Assembly: GCF_937951745.1 (NCBI RefSeq) | Contig: NZ_CALFBQ010000061.1 | Coordinates: forward strand, 1-46,931 | Length of the DNA stretch: 46,931 bases | Source: an uncultured Chloroflexus sp. | Lineage (GTDB): Bacteria; Chloroflexota; Chloroflexia; Chloroflexales; Chloroflexaceae | Direction of reading: 5' to 3' | Notes under the pieces: model-generated | Seen by the model: only the letters and a program-made list of their open reading frames with translations | What the model was told of the DNA's origin: nothing | The model's database searches: none | Made by a program: the position numbers and the translations under genes | Shown here: one piece after another, positions 39,579 to 46,931 of the stretch | Position numbering within the stretch: the first letter of the stretch is position 1 | Layout of the letters: each line of letters opens with the position of its first letter

Positions 39579-40558
39579 CCCGGTAGCAACGTATACTCTG
39601 CTACCGCGCGTCGTTCGCTACGATTACCGTAGGCGCTGATCGCGTACCGGCCAGTCGGGTCTTGCTCGCTCAGATACAGTTCAGCAGCGAAACTACCATC
39701 ACCAGTCGCTGTCACATCACCGAGCCATTCGGTCGAGTAATCGGGCAAGGTGGCCCAGATAGTGACCACTTCACCGGGCAGAAAACCGCTGCCTTTCAAG
39801 CTCACCGCGCTACGTTGCTGGCTGCTGCCCGGCCCGACCGTGAGTGTGGCGTTGCCGCGCGGGCGGAGTGTATCGCCAACCAAAACCTCGAAATCGGCAA
39901 TGCCGTTGCCGCCGCTCTGCAAGCCGCGTGCGGTCAACGCGTAGCGCCCTACCGGGATGCCATTGCTAGCGATTGTGAGTCCGATCCGTCCTTGTTGATC
40001 GGCGGTCTGAGTGCCGAGATCGGCAACACCATTGTTCGGGTAGCGCAGCCAGAGGGCAACTTGCTCTCCTGCTCGATAGCCGCTGCCGCTGAAGGTAAAG
40101 GTTGCCCCCTGCGCTTGCGCTGGCTTATCAACTGTTAACTGTACGCCAGCCGTTACGCCGGGGGCCGGCGCAATCTCGACCTCAAGGCTCGCATACGCTT
40201 CTCGCCCGCTCTGCCAACCGTGCGCTGTGTAGGTGTAACGACCGGTGGGAGTGAAGGTGGCACCGAGAAAATCGGGTACGTAAGGATGGTTGAAGCGTCC
40301 TTGTTTGTCAATAGTCACAGTAGTAACGCCGTAGACGGTGTAATCTGGATAGGTAATCCAGATACTGACCGTTTCGTCGGGTAAAAAGCCGCTGCCGCTA
40401 AGGGTGACAATGCTGTTTTGGTGAGCAACGGTGGGTGAGACGGTGAGGGTCGCTGTTTGTGCGCCGGCTGGCCAGCTCCAGATTCCAATGATCAGCGCCA
40501 GCGCGCCGGCAAAGACAAGGGTGAAGGGAGTGAGCAACGAGCGGTTGATCATCGGCAT
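39572..40558 (-). CDS. Exported protein with three Ig/TIG-like repeats (328 aa)
   Basis: A signal peptide covers about residues 1-33. Three repeats of about 95 residues follow, starting near 36, 139 and 237. Each has the plan L-T-V-x9-V/F-x-L/F-x-G-S-G-F/Y-x-P/A-G/D-E-x-V-x-I/L-W, then a Gly-rich turn and G-R-Y-x-x-x-A-x-G. This resembles Ig-like or IPT/TIG beta-sandwich domains of surface proteins. No catalytic residues are evident. It is probably a structural or adhesive envelope protein. Confidence 0.75.
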   Translation of the reverse strand: MPMINRSLLTPFTLVFAGALALIIGIWSWPAGAQTATLTVSPTVAHQNSIVTLSGSGFLPDETVSIWITYPDYTVYGVTTVTIDKQGRFNHPYVPDFLGATFTPTGRYTYTAHGWQSGREAYASLEVEIAPAPGVTAGVQLTVDKPAQAQGATFTFSGSGYRAGEQVALWLRYPNNGVADLGTQTADQQGRIGLTIASNGIPVGRYALTARGLQSGGNGIADFEVLVGDTLRPRGNATLTVGPGSSQQRSAVSLKGSGFLPGEVVTIWATLPDYSTEWLGDVTATGDGSFAAELYLSEQDPTGRYAISAYGNRSERRAVAEYTLLPGR

Positions 40559-40704
40559 AAGCGCCTCCGTTTTGACGAAAAATCAACGTTTCCACGCTTA
40601 CGAACGATGATTGCGCTAGTTGCTTGCCAACCGATAGATTACGGGAAGCTGACGAGATTGGGTTGGAGCTATGATCCCTATCCCTAATCTCTCACCCAGC
40701 GGGG

Positions 40705-41037
40705 GCGAGGGCGAGGGCCAATAGCCCGCGTCGCGGGCGGTGCGCTGCTGCTAGGGTAGGGCTGGGGCGGTGTCTATCTCCCCTCCCTGTGCCCGCTGCG
40801 CCCTTCGCGTCTTTGCGTTACCCGTCTCGGTGTCTTTGCACCCTTTTGGGGAGGGGAGAAAGCCTTCTCCCCCCGGAGGGGAGCTAGGTCAGGTAGGGGC
40901 GGGGGCGAGGGCCAATAGCCCGCGTCGCGGGCGGTGCGCTGCTGCTAGGGTAGGGCCGGAGCAGTGTCTATCTCCCCTCCCTGTGCCCGCTGCGCCTTTC
41001 GCGTCTTTGCGTTACCCGTCTCGGTGTCTTTGCACCC
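40705..41037. repeat. 139-bp direct repeat, period 194 bp
   Basis: Positions 40705-40843 and 40899-41037 are about 97 percent identical (a handful of substitutions). The spacer contains an AAAGCCTTCTCCCCCCGGAG stretch. The second copy runs 26 bp into the TspO-like gene and supplies its last eight codons and stop. The content (GCGCCTTTCGCGTCTTTGCG type) matches other dispersed low-complexity repeats. Apart from this repeat, 40559-41011 holds no gene. Confidence 0.85.
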
Positions 41038-41812
41038 CTTGCGTCTGTACGTTCTGCGAAACATACGCTGCCGTCGCTGCAACCAATGCTATTGCCGCCA
41101 CTCCCCACGCGACCACTGCCAGCGGCGCGATCGCAGATTGTTTCAGCGCAATCCCGCTGGCGGCCCATGCGATAACCAATGGCAACACACCATCACCCCA
41201 GCGACGGGCAAACCACCAGCTCAAACCAGCAGCCAGCGCTAGCAAGACGATGGTGCTGGCAATGCCGCCGGTTCCAGTATCGCGCCAGCCCAGTTCGTAC
41301 AAAAAGACGCTGCCATTGACCAGCGTGGCCACGCAGATCCACCCTAGATAGATACTGAACGTTGGTCGCACCAGCCAGCGTTCGCCAGCGGTAGGCGTTC
41401 CGTGGCTGCGTAACGCGAGGTAGACCCCAATGAGGCCGATCAGTACGCTCACCATTGCCGGTAACGAGAACAGTGGTAAGTTGTAGTGCCACACCAAAAG
41501 CCAGATAATGTTACCGGCGCAACTTAGCCAAAACCACGGTGCAGCCGCACGCAGACGGGGATTGCTCGCCTGCCCCGGCAGCGCCTGATAGATGGCGTAG
41601 CCGATCAAGCCGGTGTAAATCAGCCCCCAGATGGCAAACACATACCCCGGCGGCGTGATCAAGAGCGGGTACTGATCCGAGATAGCGGCTGTGGTCTGTC
41701 CGTTGAGCGGCAAAGTATTGGCCAGCGCATTGATCGCTACTGTCGCCGCTAAGGCTACGATAACGCCGATCTGTTGCAATTGAAATATTGGACGCGCAAG
41801 CAATGTCGCCAT
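41012..41812 (-). CDS. TspO/MBR-family tryptophan-rich membrane protein (266 aa)
   Basis: This is a member of the tryptophan-rich sensory protein family, which binds tetrapyrroles and cholesterol-like ligands. In phototrophs it can link tetrapyrrole or oxygen status to pigment gene control. Motifs are P-P-G-Y-V-F-A-I-W-G-L-I-Y-T near residue 55, A-G-N-I-I-W-L-L-V-W near 98 and R-P-T-F-S-I-Y-L-G-W near 149. It is longer than the usual 160 residues, with about seven or eight hydrophobic segments, as in the longer TspO-like proteins. The last eight residues come from the 139-bp repeat, so the natural C-terminus has probably been replaced. No ribosome site is obvious before ATG 41812. Confidence 0.8.
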   Translation of the reverse strand: MATLLARPIFQLQQIGVIVALAATVAINALANTLPLNGQTTAAISDQYPLLITPPGYVFAIWGLIYTGLIGYAIYQALPGQASNPRLRAAAPWFWLSCAGNIIWLLVWHYNLPLFSLPAMVSVLIGLIGVYLALRSHGTPTAGERWLVRPTFSIYLGWICVATLVNGSVFLYELGWRDTGTGGIASTIVLLALAAGLSWWFARRWGDGVLPLVIAWAASGIALKQSAIAPLAVVAWGVAAIALVAATAAYVSQNVQTQGVQRHRDG

Positions 41813-41892
41813 AGTATTCTCCGGTATAATGTCGGTATCGGGGCGAAAGCTGTGCGTCCGCCTATCTCTATTGTAGAGGAGAGTTGACCATT

Positions 41893-43260
41893 ATGCTAGA
41901 CTGGAAAGGCTATCTCACCGAGCAGCAAGACCGTTTTCTCAACGAGTTGATCGATTTTCTGCGAATTCCCAGTGTTTCTGCCATCTCGGCCCATGCCGAC
42001 GATGTCTTACGCGCTGCCGAGTGGGTTGCCAACCGGCTGAGCGCAGCCGGGATGGAGCACGTTGCCATCCTGCCCACGGGCGGTCACCCGGTAGTTTACG
42101 CCGATTGGCTGCATGCCCCCGGCAAGCCGACCGTCTTGATCTATGGCCACTTCGACGTACAGCCGGTTGACCCGCTCCACTTGTGGACGCACCCGCCCTT
42201 CGAGCCGCATATCGAGCATGACCGCATCTATGCTCGTGGTGCGAGCGATGACAAAGGCAATATGCTGATCCCGATCTTGGCGGTTGAGGCGCTCTTGCAA
42301 AGCAGTGGTGCGCTGCCGGTGAACGTCAAGTTCTTCTTTGAGGGCCAAGAGGAGATCGGCAGCCCCCAGATTCCCGCTTTCCTCCAACACGAACGCGAGC
42401 GCTTTGCCTGCGATATGGTGCTCAGCGCTGACGGTGGTCAGTGGAGTGAAGAGCAGCCACTGATTTTAGTCGGGTTGCGCGGCGGTTGCGGCGTTCAGAT
42501 TGATGTCCGCGCGGCTAAGATGGATTTGCATTCGGGGATGTACGGCGGCGTGGTACAGAATCCGATCCACGCGCTGGTGCAGATACTCGCCTCGATGCGT
42601 TCAGCAGATGGCATGATCACGATCCCCGGCTTCTACGATCAGGTGCGGCCACTCACCCCTGCTGACCGCGAACGGATCGCTGCCATTCCCTTCGACGAAG
42701 AGAAATTGAAAGAGACGCTTGGCGTACCGGCATTGTTTGGTGAGGCCGGCTTCACTCCCCGCGAGCGGGAATGGGTGCGCCCGACGCTGGAGGTGAACGG
42801 TATCTGGGGTGGTTTTCAGCAAGAGGGGATTAAGACAGTGCTGCCCGCCGAAGCCCACGCCAAGATTACCTGTCGCCTTGTGCCCGACCAAGACCCGCAG
42901 GTCATTCTTGATCTGCTCCAAGCCCACATTAAGCGCCACACTCCTCCCGGTGTCACGGTGACGGTAACACCGCTCGCTTTCCAAGCCTATCCCTACCTCA
43001 TTCCCGAAGACGATCCGGGTAATGTAGCTGTGCGCGAGGTGCTGGTCGAGATGTACGGGCGTGAACCGTACTATGTGCGCAGTGGCGGCTCAATTCCAGT
43101 CTGTACGCTCTTCCAGCGTCAGCTCGGCGCTTATACGAGCAGCTTTGCTTTTGGTCTTGACGACGAGCGGGTGCATTCACCTGATGAATTCTTCCGTCTC
43201 AGCAGCTTCCGCAAGGGCCAGATCGCCTACTGTAAATTGCTCGAACGGTTGGGAGGCTGA
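41893..43260 (+). CDS. M20-family dipeptidase (455 aa)
   Basis: This is a zinc-dependent amino/dipeptidase of the ArgE/DapE/CPG2 group. Motifs: G-H-F-D-V-Q-P near residue 84 (first zinc His and Asp), R-G-A-S-D-D-K-G near 113 (bridging Asp), F-E-G-Q-E-E-I-G-S near 145 (catalytic Glu and zinc Glu), and S-A-D-G-G near 177. The dimerisation lid lies around 200-330. The ATG at 41893 is 11 nt from GGAG; a TTG 9 nt earlier is too close to it. It is probably a general cytosolic dipeptidase; substrate unknown. A DinB-family gene follows after 48 bp. Confidence 0.92.
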   Translation: MLDWKGYLTEQQDRFLNELIDFLRIPSVSAISAHADDVLRAAEWVANRLSAAGMEHVAILPTGGHPVVYADWLHAPGKPTVLIYGHFDVQPVDPLHLWTHPPFEPHIEHDRIYARGASDDKGNMLIPILAVEALLQSSGALPVNVKFFFEGQEEIGSPQIPAFLQHERERFACDMVLSADGGQWSEEQPLILVGLRGGCGVQIDVRAAKMDLHSGMYGGVVQNPIHALVQILASMRSADGMITIPGFYDQVRPLTPADRERIAAIPFDEEKLKETLGVPALFGEAGFTPREREWVRPTLEVNGIWGGFQQEGIKTVLPAEAHAKITCRLVPDQDPQVILDLLQAHIKRHTPPGVTVTVTPLAFQAYPYLIPEDDPGNVAVREVLVEMYGREPYYVRSGGSIPVCTLFQRQLGAYTSSFAFGLDDERVHSPDEFFRLSSFRKGQIAYCKLLERLGG

Positions 43261-43308
43261 ACGCTCTATCGTTCGTCGTTATATCTGCTTACACTCAGAG
43301 GTGTTGCT

Positions 43309-43881
43309 ATGCTCGACTATGCCGCGCTCTACCGTCGCGAACGCACCATGCAAGAAATTGTCGGCGATATGACTGTCACCGATTTGCATGCCGAAACCGA
43401 CGAGATGTACGATACCATCGAACGGCTAATCGCCGATTGCGTTGATGCCGACGTTACCTTCCAGCCGGTTGATCCCAACGCCAACGATCCCTTCGCCAGC
43501 GATCCGAGCGCCGTCAACCAAGCATGGACACTCGGCCATGTGATCGTTCATCTCACCGCGTCATGTGAAGAGTCGGCCTTTCTAGCTGCCGAAATGGCGC
43601 GCGGTGTCCACTTTCATGGCCGCTCGCGCTACGAAGTGCCGTGGGAGACGGTGACAACGATGGCGCAGGTACGTCAGCGCCTAGCCGAGAGTCGGCGTAT
43701 GCTGCACGCATCGTTACAGATGTGGCCAGATCAGCCCCACCTCGATTATCTGGTCGAACCATGGCCCGGTGCGCCGCCGGTTGATGCCCGTGGTCGCTAT
43801 GCGCTCGGCCTTGCCCACGCCTACGATCACCTCGGCCAGATCGAAGAGATTGTCCGTCAAGCTCGCGCTGCGCGGGGGTGA
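43309..43881 (+). CDS. DinB-family protein (190 aa)
   Basis: This is a four-helix-bundle metal-binding protein of the DinB/YfiT type. The likely metal His residues are in L-G-H-V-I-V-H-L near 75 and A-Y-D-H-L-G-Q-I near 175. Members in other bacteria act as thiol transferases (bacillithiol- or mycothiol-dependent) or are of unknown role. No DNA-repair activity is implied by the name. The ATG has a weak AGAGG upstream. It follows the dipeptidase by 48 bp on the same strand. Confidence 0.72.
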   Translation: MLDYAALYRRERTMQEIVGDMTVTDLHAETDEMYDTIERLIADCVDADVTFQPVDPNANDPFASDPSAVNQAWTLGHVIVHLTASCEESAFLAAEMARGVHFHGRSRYEVPWETVTTMAQVRQRLAESRRMLHASLQMWPDQPHLDYLVEPWPGAPPVDARGRYALGLAHAYDHLGQIEEIVRQARAARG

Positions 43882-44009
43882 GGACAGGTTGGGATAAAAT
43901 GCGCCGAGGCTGAGCCGGTAAGACAGGGCACGAGACGTGAGGGGCGGGTTACAAACCCGCCCTAATCCTAATTTCCTCTCGGTTGCTCGATGCCATCTGC
44001 GACTCGTGA

Positions 44010-46280
44010 TCAACCCTGCTGCAACGCCCGCCATACCACCTCATCACGCATTGGCAGCTCATAGATACGGACGCCGGTCGCATCGCGGATGGCATTAGCA
44101 ATCGCCGCCGCCCCAGCGGTGATCGGCGGTTCGCCAACGCCGCGCGCGCCGAAGGGGCCATTGGGAGCCGGGTTCTCTACCAGCACCGCTTCGAACGGGG
44201 GGAGGTCGGCAGCGCGGGGCAGGGTGTAGTCCATCAAGCTAGCGGTCAGCAACTCGCCGCGCTCATCGTAGCGCAGCGCCTCGTAGAGACCCCAACCCAC
44301 CCCTTGCGCCGCGCCGCCGTGGATTTGGCCCTCGACCATCAGCGGGTTGAGCGGGAAGCCGACATCTTGGATTGCAACGTAACGCAGCGGTTTCACTCTG
44401 CCTGTCTCGCGATCGACCTCAACCTGCACGATATGAGCGACAAAGCCGGGCGCATTCTCGGCGGGGGCGGCTTTTCCATCACCCACAATCGGCCCCGGCC
44501 CACCAGCCTGCTCCTCGGCTCGCTTTGCCACCTCACCGATCGGCAACTCGCGTCCGGGAACGCCACGAATCTGCACTATTCCTTCGCGAATATCGAGGTC
44601 ATCAACCCGCGCTTCGAGCATATCAGCGGCTATTTCCAACAACTGTCGGCGCGCCTCACGTGCGGCGGCGGCCACTGCGCTGGCCACGCTGTAGGTAATC
44701 TGGCTACCGCCGCTCGGCCCGGCAAACGGCCCGCTGCGCGTATCACCAGTCACAATCTCAACCTGCTCTGGCGGCACCCCCAGAATCTCTGCGGCAACCA
44801 GCACAAAGCTGCTGTTGACGCCGGAAATATCAACCGATCCGACATGCACGCGGACAACCCCGTCGGTATCGACGCGGCAAATCGCCGCAGCCGGCGACAT
44901 GCCGCACGGCCAGCCGCCGATTGCCAGTCCAATCCCGCTACCCGGTTGGCGTTCGCGCCAGAGCGGGTGGTGAGCGGCGACTTCGAGCACCTTGGTCAAG
45001 CCTATCGACGGCCACGGATCGTTATTGCCCATTGGATCGCCAGTAGTGGCCGCATTGCGCAACCGTAGCTCCAGCGGGTCGAGGCCCAGCTTGTGGGCTA
45101 ATTCATCCATCGCCGACTCGATGGCGAAGGTTACCTGTGGCGCACCGGGAGCGCGGTAGGCGCCGGCTTGCGGCTTGTGGGTCAGCACTTCGATCACATC
45201 GATCTGCACGTTAGGACAGCGGTAGTAGCCGCCGAGCAGCGTGCTCATAATCCCGCCGAGCGTAAATGGGTAGACGCCATTATCATTCACGATCTCGGCT
45301 ACGAGCGCGGTCAGCGTGCCATCGCGGGTCGCGCCGAGCTTGAGCGTGATCGTGCTGGCCGGCGAGGGGGTGGTAGTAAGAAAGTCTTCTGTGCGGTCAA
45401 GGGTGATCCGCACGGGCCGACCCACGGCGAGCGCCGCCGCTGCTGCCAGCGGTTCGAGAATACCGTACTTTGCTCCAAACCCGCCGCCGACTGTCATTGG
45501 GACAACCGTTACTTGGCTTGCGCGGAGGCCTAGCAGTCGCGCTACTTCATCGCGCACGCCAAACTGGCCTTGCGTGCTGGTGTAGAGCGTAAGTTGCTTG
45601 CGCACCGGATCAATGTCGGCCACGACTGCGTGCGGTTCGAGGTAGCCTTGATGCACGATTGACGTGCGGTAGGTTCCCTCCACCACTACGTCGGCGGTGG
45701 CCAAGGCCGCCAGTGCGTCACCCCGGCTAAACTGTTTGTGCTCGTGAAGGTTTGACGCCTTGTGCTCAGCCTGATCGTCACCGCGAGCCACCGCAGCGTG
45801 AGCGGCAGTCAGGTCGGCCTCACCCTTCGGCGCGCCCTGCGGCCAGATCACCGGCGCCGCCGGATCGAGCGCCGCTGTCGGTGTGACCGGGCCGGGCAGT
45901 GGTTCGTAGTCGATCTGTAACGCGGCCACACCGTCTTCGGCAGCAGCTAGACTCGTCGCCAACACTAGCGCCACCGGCTCGCCACGGTAACGCACCACGC
46001 CATCGGCCAGCGTTGTCGTCTGGCGTGACGAAGGCTGGCGGCCACGAGTGGGCAAGTCCGCCGCGGTCAGCACCGCCACCACACCCGGCACAGCGCGGGC
46101 TGCGCTGGCATCAATGCTGACAATGCGGGCATGGGCGTACATGCTTAACGCCAGTTTGCCGTGCAACAGACCGGGCAGATGCACGTCGCCAGCGTAGCGG
46201 GCACGCCCGGTCACCTTCTCTATCCCATCAACTGATTTACGCCCTTTGCCAAGGTAACGATGAGACGTAACGTTGGTCAT
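44010..46280 (-). CDS. Molybdenum hydroxylase large subunit, xanthine dehydrogenase family (756 aa)
   Basis: This is the molybdopterin-binding catalytic subunit of an enzyme that hydroxylates an N-heterocycle or aldehyde. The N-terminal domain has G-R-A-R-Y-A-G-D near 25 and V-L-T-A-A-D-L-P near 70. The Mo domain has G-G-G-F-G-A-K near 265, a Y-R-A-P-G-A-P-Q loop near 375, and the catalytic Glu in G-V-G-E-P-P near 717. Length is standard. GGGAG precedes ATG 46280. The FAD and 2Fe-2S partner subunits are not adjacent within the window; DNA beyond 46280 is repeat-like. They may lie elsewhere, or this could act with a shared small subunit. The substrate cannot be read from sequence. Confidence 0.88.
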   Translation of the reverse strand: MTNVTSHRYLGKGRKSVDGIEKVTGRARYAGDVHLPGLLHGKLALSMYAHARIVSIDASAARAVPGVVAVLTAADLPTRGRQPSSRQTTTLADGVVRYRGEPVALVLATSLAAAEDGVAALQIDYEPLPGPVTPTAALDPAAPVIWPQGAPKGEADLTAAHAAVARGDDQAEHKASNLHEHKQFSRGDALAALATADVVVEGTYRTSIVHQGYLEPHAVVADIDPVRKQLTLYTSTQGQFGVRDEVARLLGLRASQVTVVPMTVGGGFGAKYGILEPLAAAAALAVGRPVRITLDRTEDFLTTTPSPASTITLKLGATRDGTLTALVAEIVNDNGVYPFTLGGIMSTLLGGYYRCPNVQIDVIEVLTHKPQAGAYRAPGAPQVTFAIESAMDELAHKLGLDPLELRLRNAATTGDPMGNNDPWPSIGLTKVLEVAAHHPLWRERQPGSGIGLAIGGWPCGMSPAAAICRVDTDGVVRVHVGSVDISGVNSSFVLVAAEILGVPPEQVEIVTGDTRSGPFAGPSGGSQITYSVASAVAAAAREARRQLLEIAADMLEARVDDLDIREGIVQIRGVPGRELPIGEVAKRAEEQAGGPGPIVGDGKAAPAENAPGFVAHIVQVEVDRETGRVKPLRYVAIQDVGFPLNPLMVEGQIHGGAAQGVGWGLYEALRYDERGELLTASLMDYTLPRAADLPPFEAVLVENPAPNGPFGARGVGEPPITAGAAAIANAIRDATGVRIYELPMRDEVVWRALQQG

Positions 46281-46931
46281 AGATGTGCTCCCTTGCTCAA
46301 TAACATACTTCTCTATCGTACCATGGCTTGATCAGGCAACGGCGCGTTGATGGGCATAGTTGAGCGGCAAATACCATCGAGGCGCATAGCCGTGTGTTTT
46401 GTGTCTCACCCTTCTCCTTTCTCGCTAGAGGCGGGATGCTTTCTTGCGTTGCCGGTGTCTCTTGTTGGTAGGTCTCCTACCCTCCCCCACAAGGGGGGAG
46501 GTCTACTCCCCCACGAGGGGGGAGGGCGACGGCGACGGGGGGAGGGCTACGGATACGGCGACGGGGGGAGGGCTACGGACGACGGATACGGGGGATACCC
46601 CCCACCCCCAGCCCCTCCCCCACAAGGGGGGAGGGGGGAGGACGTATTATGTAGGGCGGAATTTATGCCGCCCCTTGCAATCTGTTGAGCGCGATGGCTG
46701 CCCCCCACCCCCAGCCCTCCCCCACGAGGGGGGAGGGCTACGGATACGGCGACGGGGGGAGGGCGACGGCGACGGGGGGATATCCCCCACCCCCAGCCCC
46801 TCCCCCACGAGGGGGGAGGGGGGAGGACGCATTGTGTAGGGCGGAATTTATGCCGCCCCTAGCAATCTGTTGAGCGCGATGGCTGCCCCCCCACCCCCTA
46901 CCCTCCCCCACGAGGGGGGATACCCCCCACC
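46281..46931. repeat. Low-complexity repeat region with a 185-bp unit
   Basis: No gene is supported here. The first 100 bp are upstream sequence. From about 46470 the DNA is built from palindromic blocks such as CTCCCCCACGAGGGGGGAG, joined by GGGCTACGGATACGGCGACG type runs. A 185-bp period is visible: the segment starting GTAGGGCGGAATTTATGCCG occurs at 46651 and 46836, followed each time by CAATCTGTTGAGCGCGATGG. That segment contains a GGGCGG/CCGCCC hairpin. The array continues past the window end. Long open frames here are a by-product of the composition. Confidence 0.75.

Noticed and set aside
46347-46873. Several long open frames in the terminal repeats
   Set aside because: They arise from stop-poor C/G-rich repeat DNA, show no ribosome site, and their translation is a Pro/Gly/Arg low-complexity product.

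Overview
The window looks like a chromosomal piece of a filamentous anoxygenic phototroph of the Chloroflexus type (phylum Chloroflexota). This is judged from moderately high GC, lipoproteins with long Thr/Pro linkers, the FAEYW-type repeat fused to a CAP domain, zinc-ribbon/membrane proteins, a Gram-positive-type SOS box and hairpin-rich intergenic DNA. No rRNA, tRNA, CRISPR array or transposase gene was recognised, and the genus is inferred from protein character only.

Layout. (1) 1-1260: a 446-447 bp tandem repeat. Each unit carries, on the minus strand, a previously easy-to-miss 54-59 codon proline-rich gene with its own Shine-Dalgarno sequence. (2) 1450-4310: a Gam-like gene behind a strong promoter with a LexA-type box, a truncated glycan-binding-domain gene coupled to an M23 peptidase lipoprotein, and two decayed genes (an RCC1-repeat gene and an unknown gene). 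(3) 4518-6590: a cobalamin riboswitch with a five-codon leader and an intrinsic terminator, then a small unknown gene, a BtuF-like cobalamin-binding protein and an acyl-CoA thioesterase. (4) 6590-18350: a decayed gene, a zinc-ribbon membrane protein, a solute-binding lipoprotein behind dps, a CAP-domain protein, a beta-propeller-like protein, an orphan MoxR ATPase, a large PAS-GGDEF-EAL protein and a small membrane protein.

(5) 19058-29316 is the core of the window: an eleven-gene minus-strand phosphonate operon, phnD-C-E-E-G-H-I-J-K-L-M. PhnD, PhnC and the two PhnE proteins import phosphonates. PhnG, H, I and L make the ribose-phosphonate triphosphate, PhnM removes pyrophosphate, and the radical-SAM enzyme PhnJ with PhnK breaks the C-P bond. 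No phnF, phnN, phnO or phnP lies in the window. (6) 29622-46280: mainly housekeeping and hypothetical genes (AcuI-like reductase, VOC protein, degenerate GHMP-kinase-like protein, rhomboid and SDH-type membrane proteases, PHP phosphoesterase, TspO-like protein, M20 dipeptidase, DinB protein, molybdenum hydroxylase large subunit). (7) 46300-46931: low-complexity repeat DNA running off the end.

Intergenic regions are unusually rich in near-perfect hairpins. One family with a GTGCGGCAGT core recurs at six places. The items most worth following up are the proline-rich small-gene array, the SOS-box/Gam gene, the riboswitch leader minigene, the zinc-ribbon insert in PhnK and the competing hairpins at 39521-39578.
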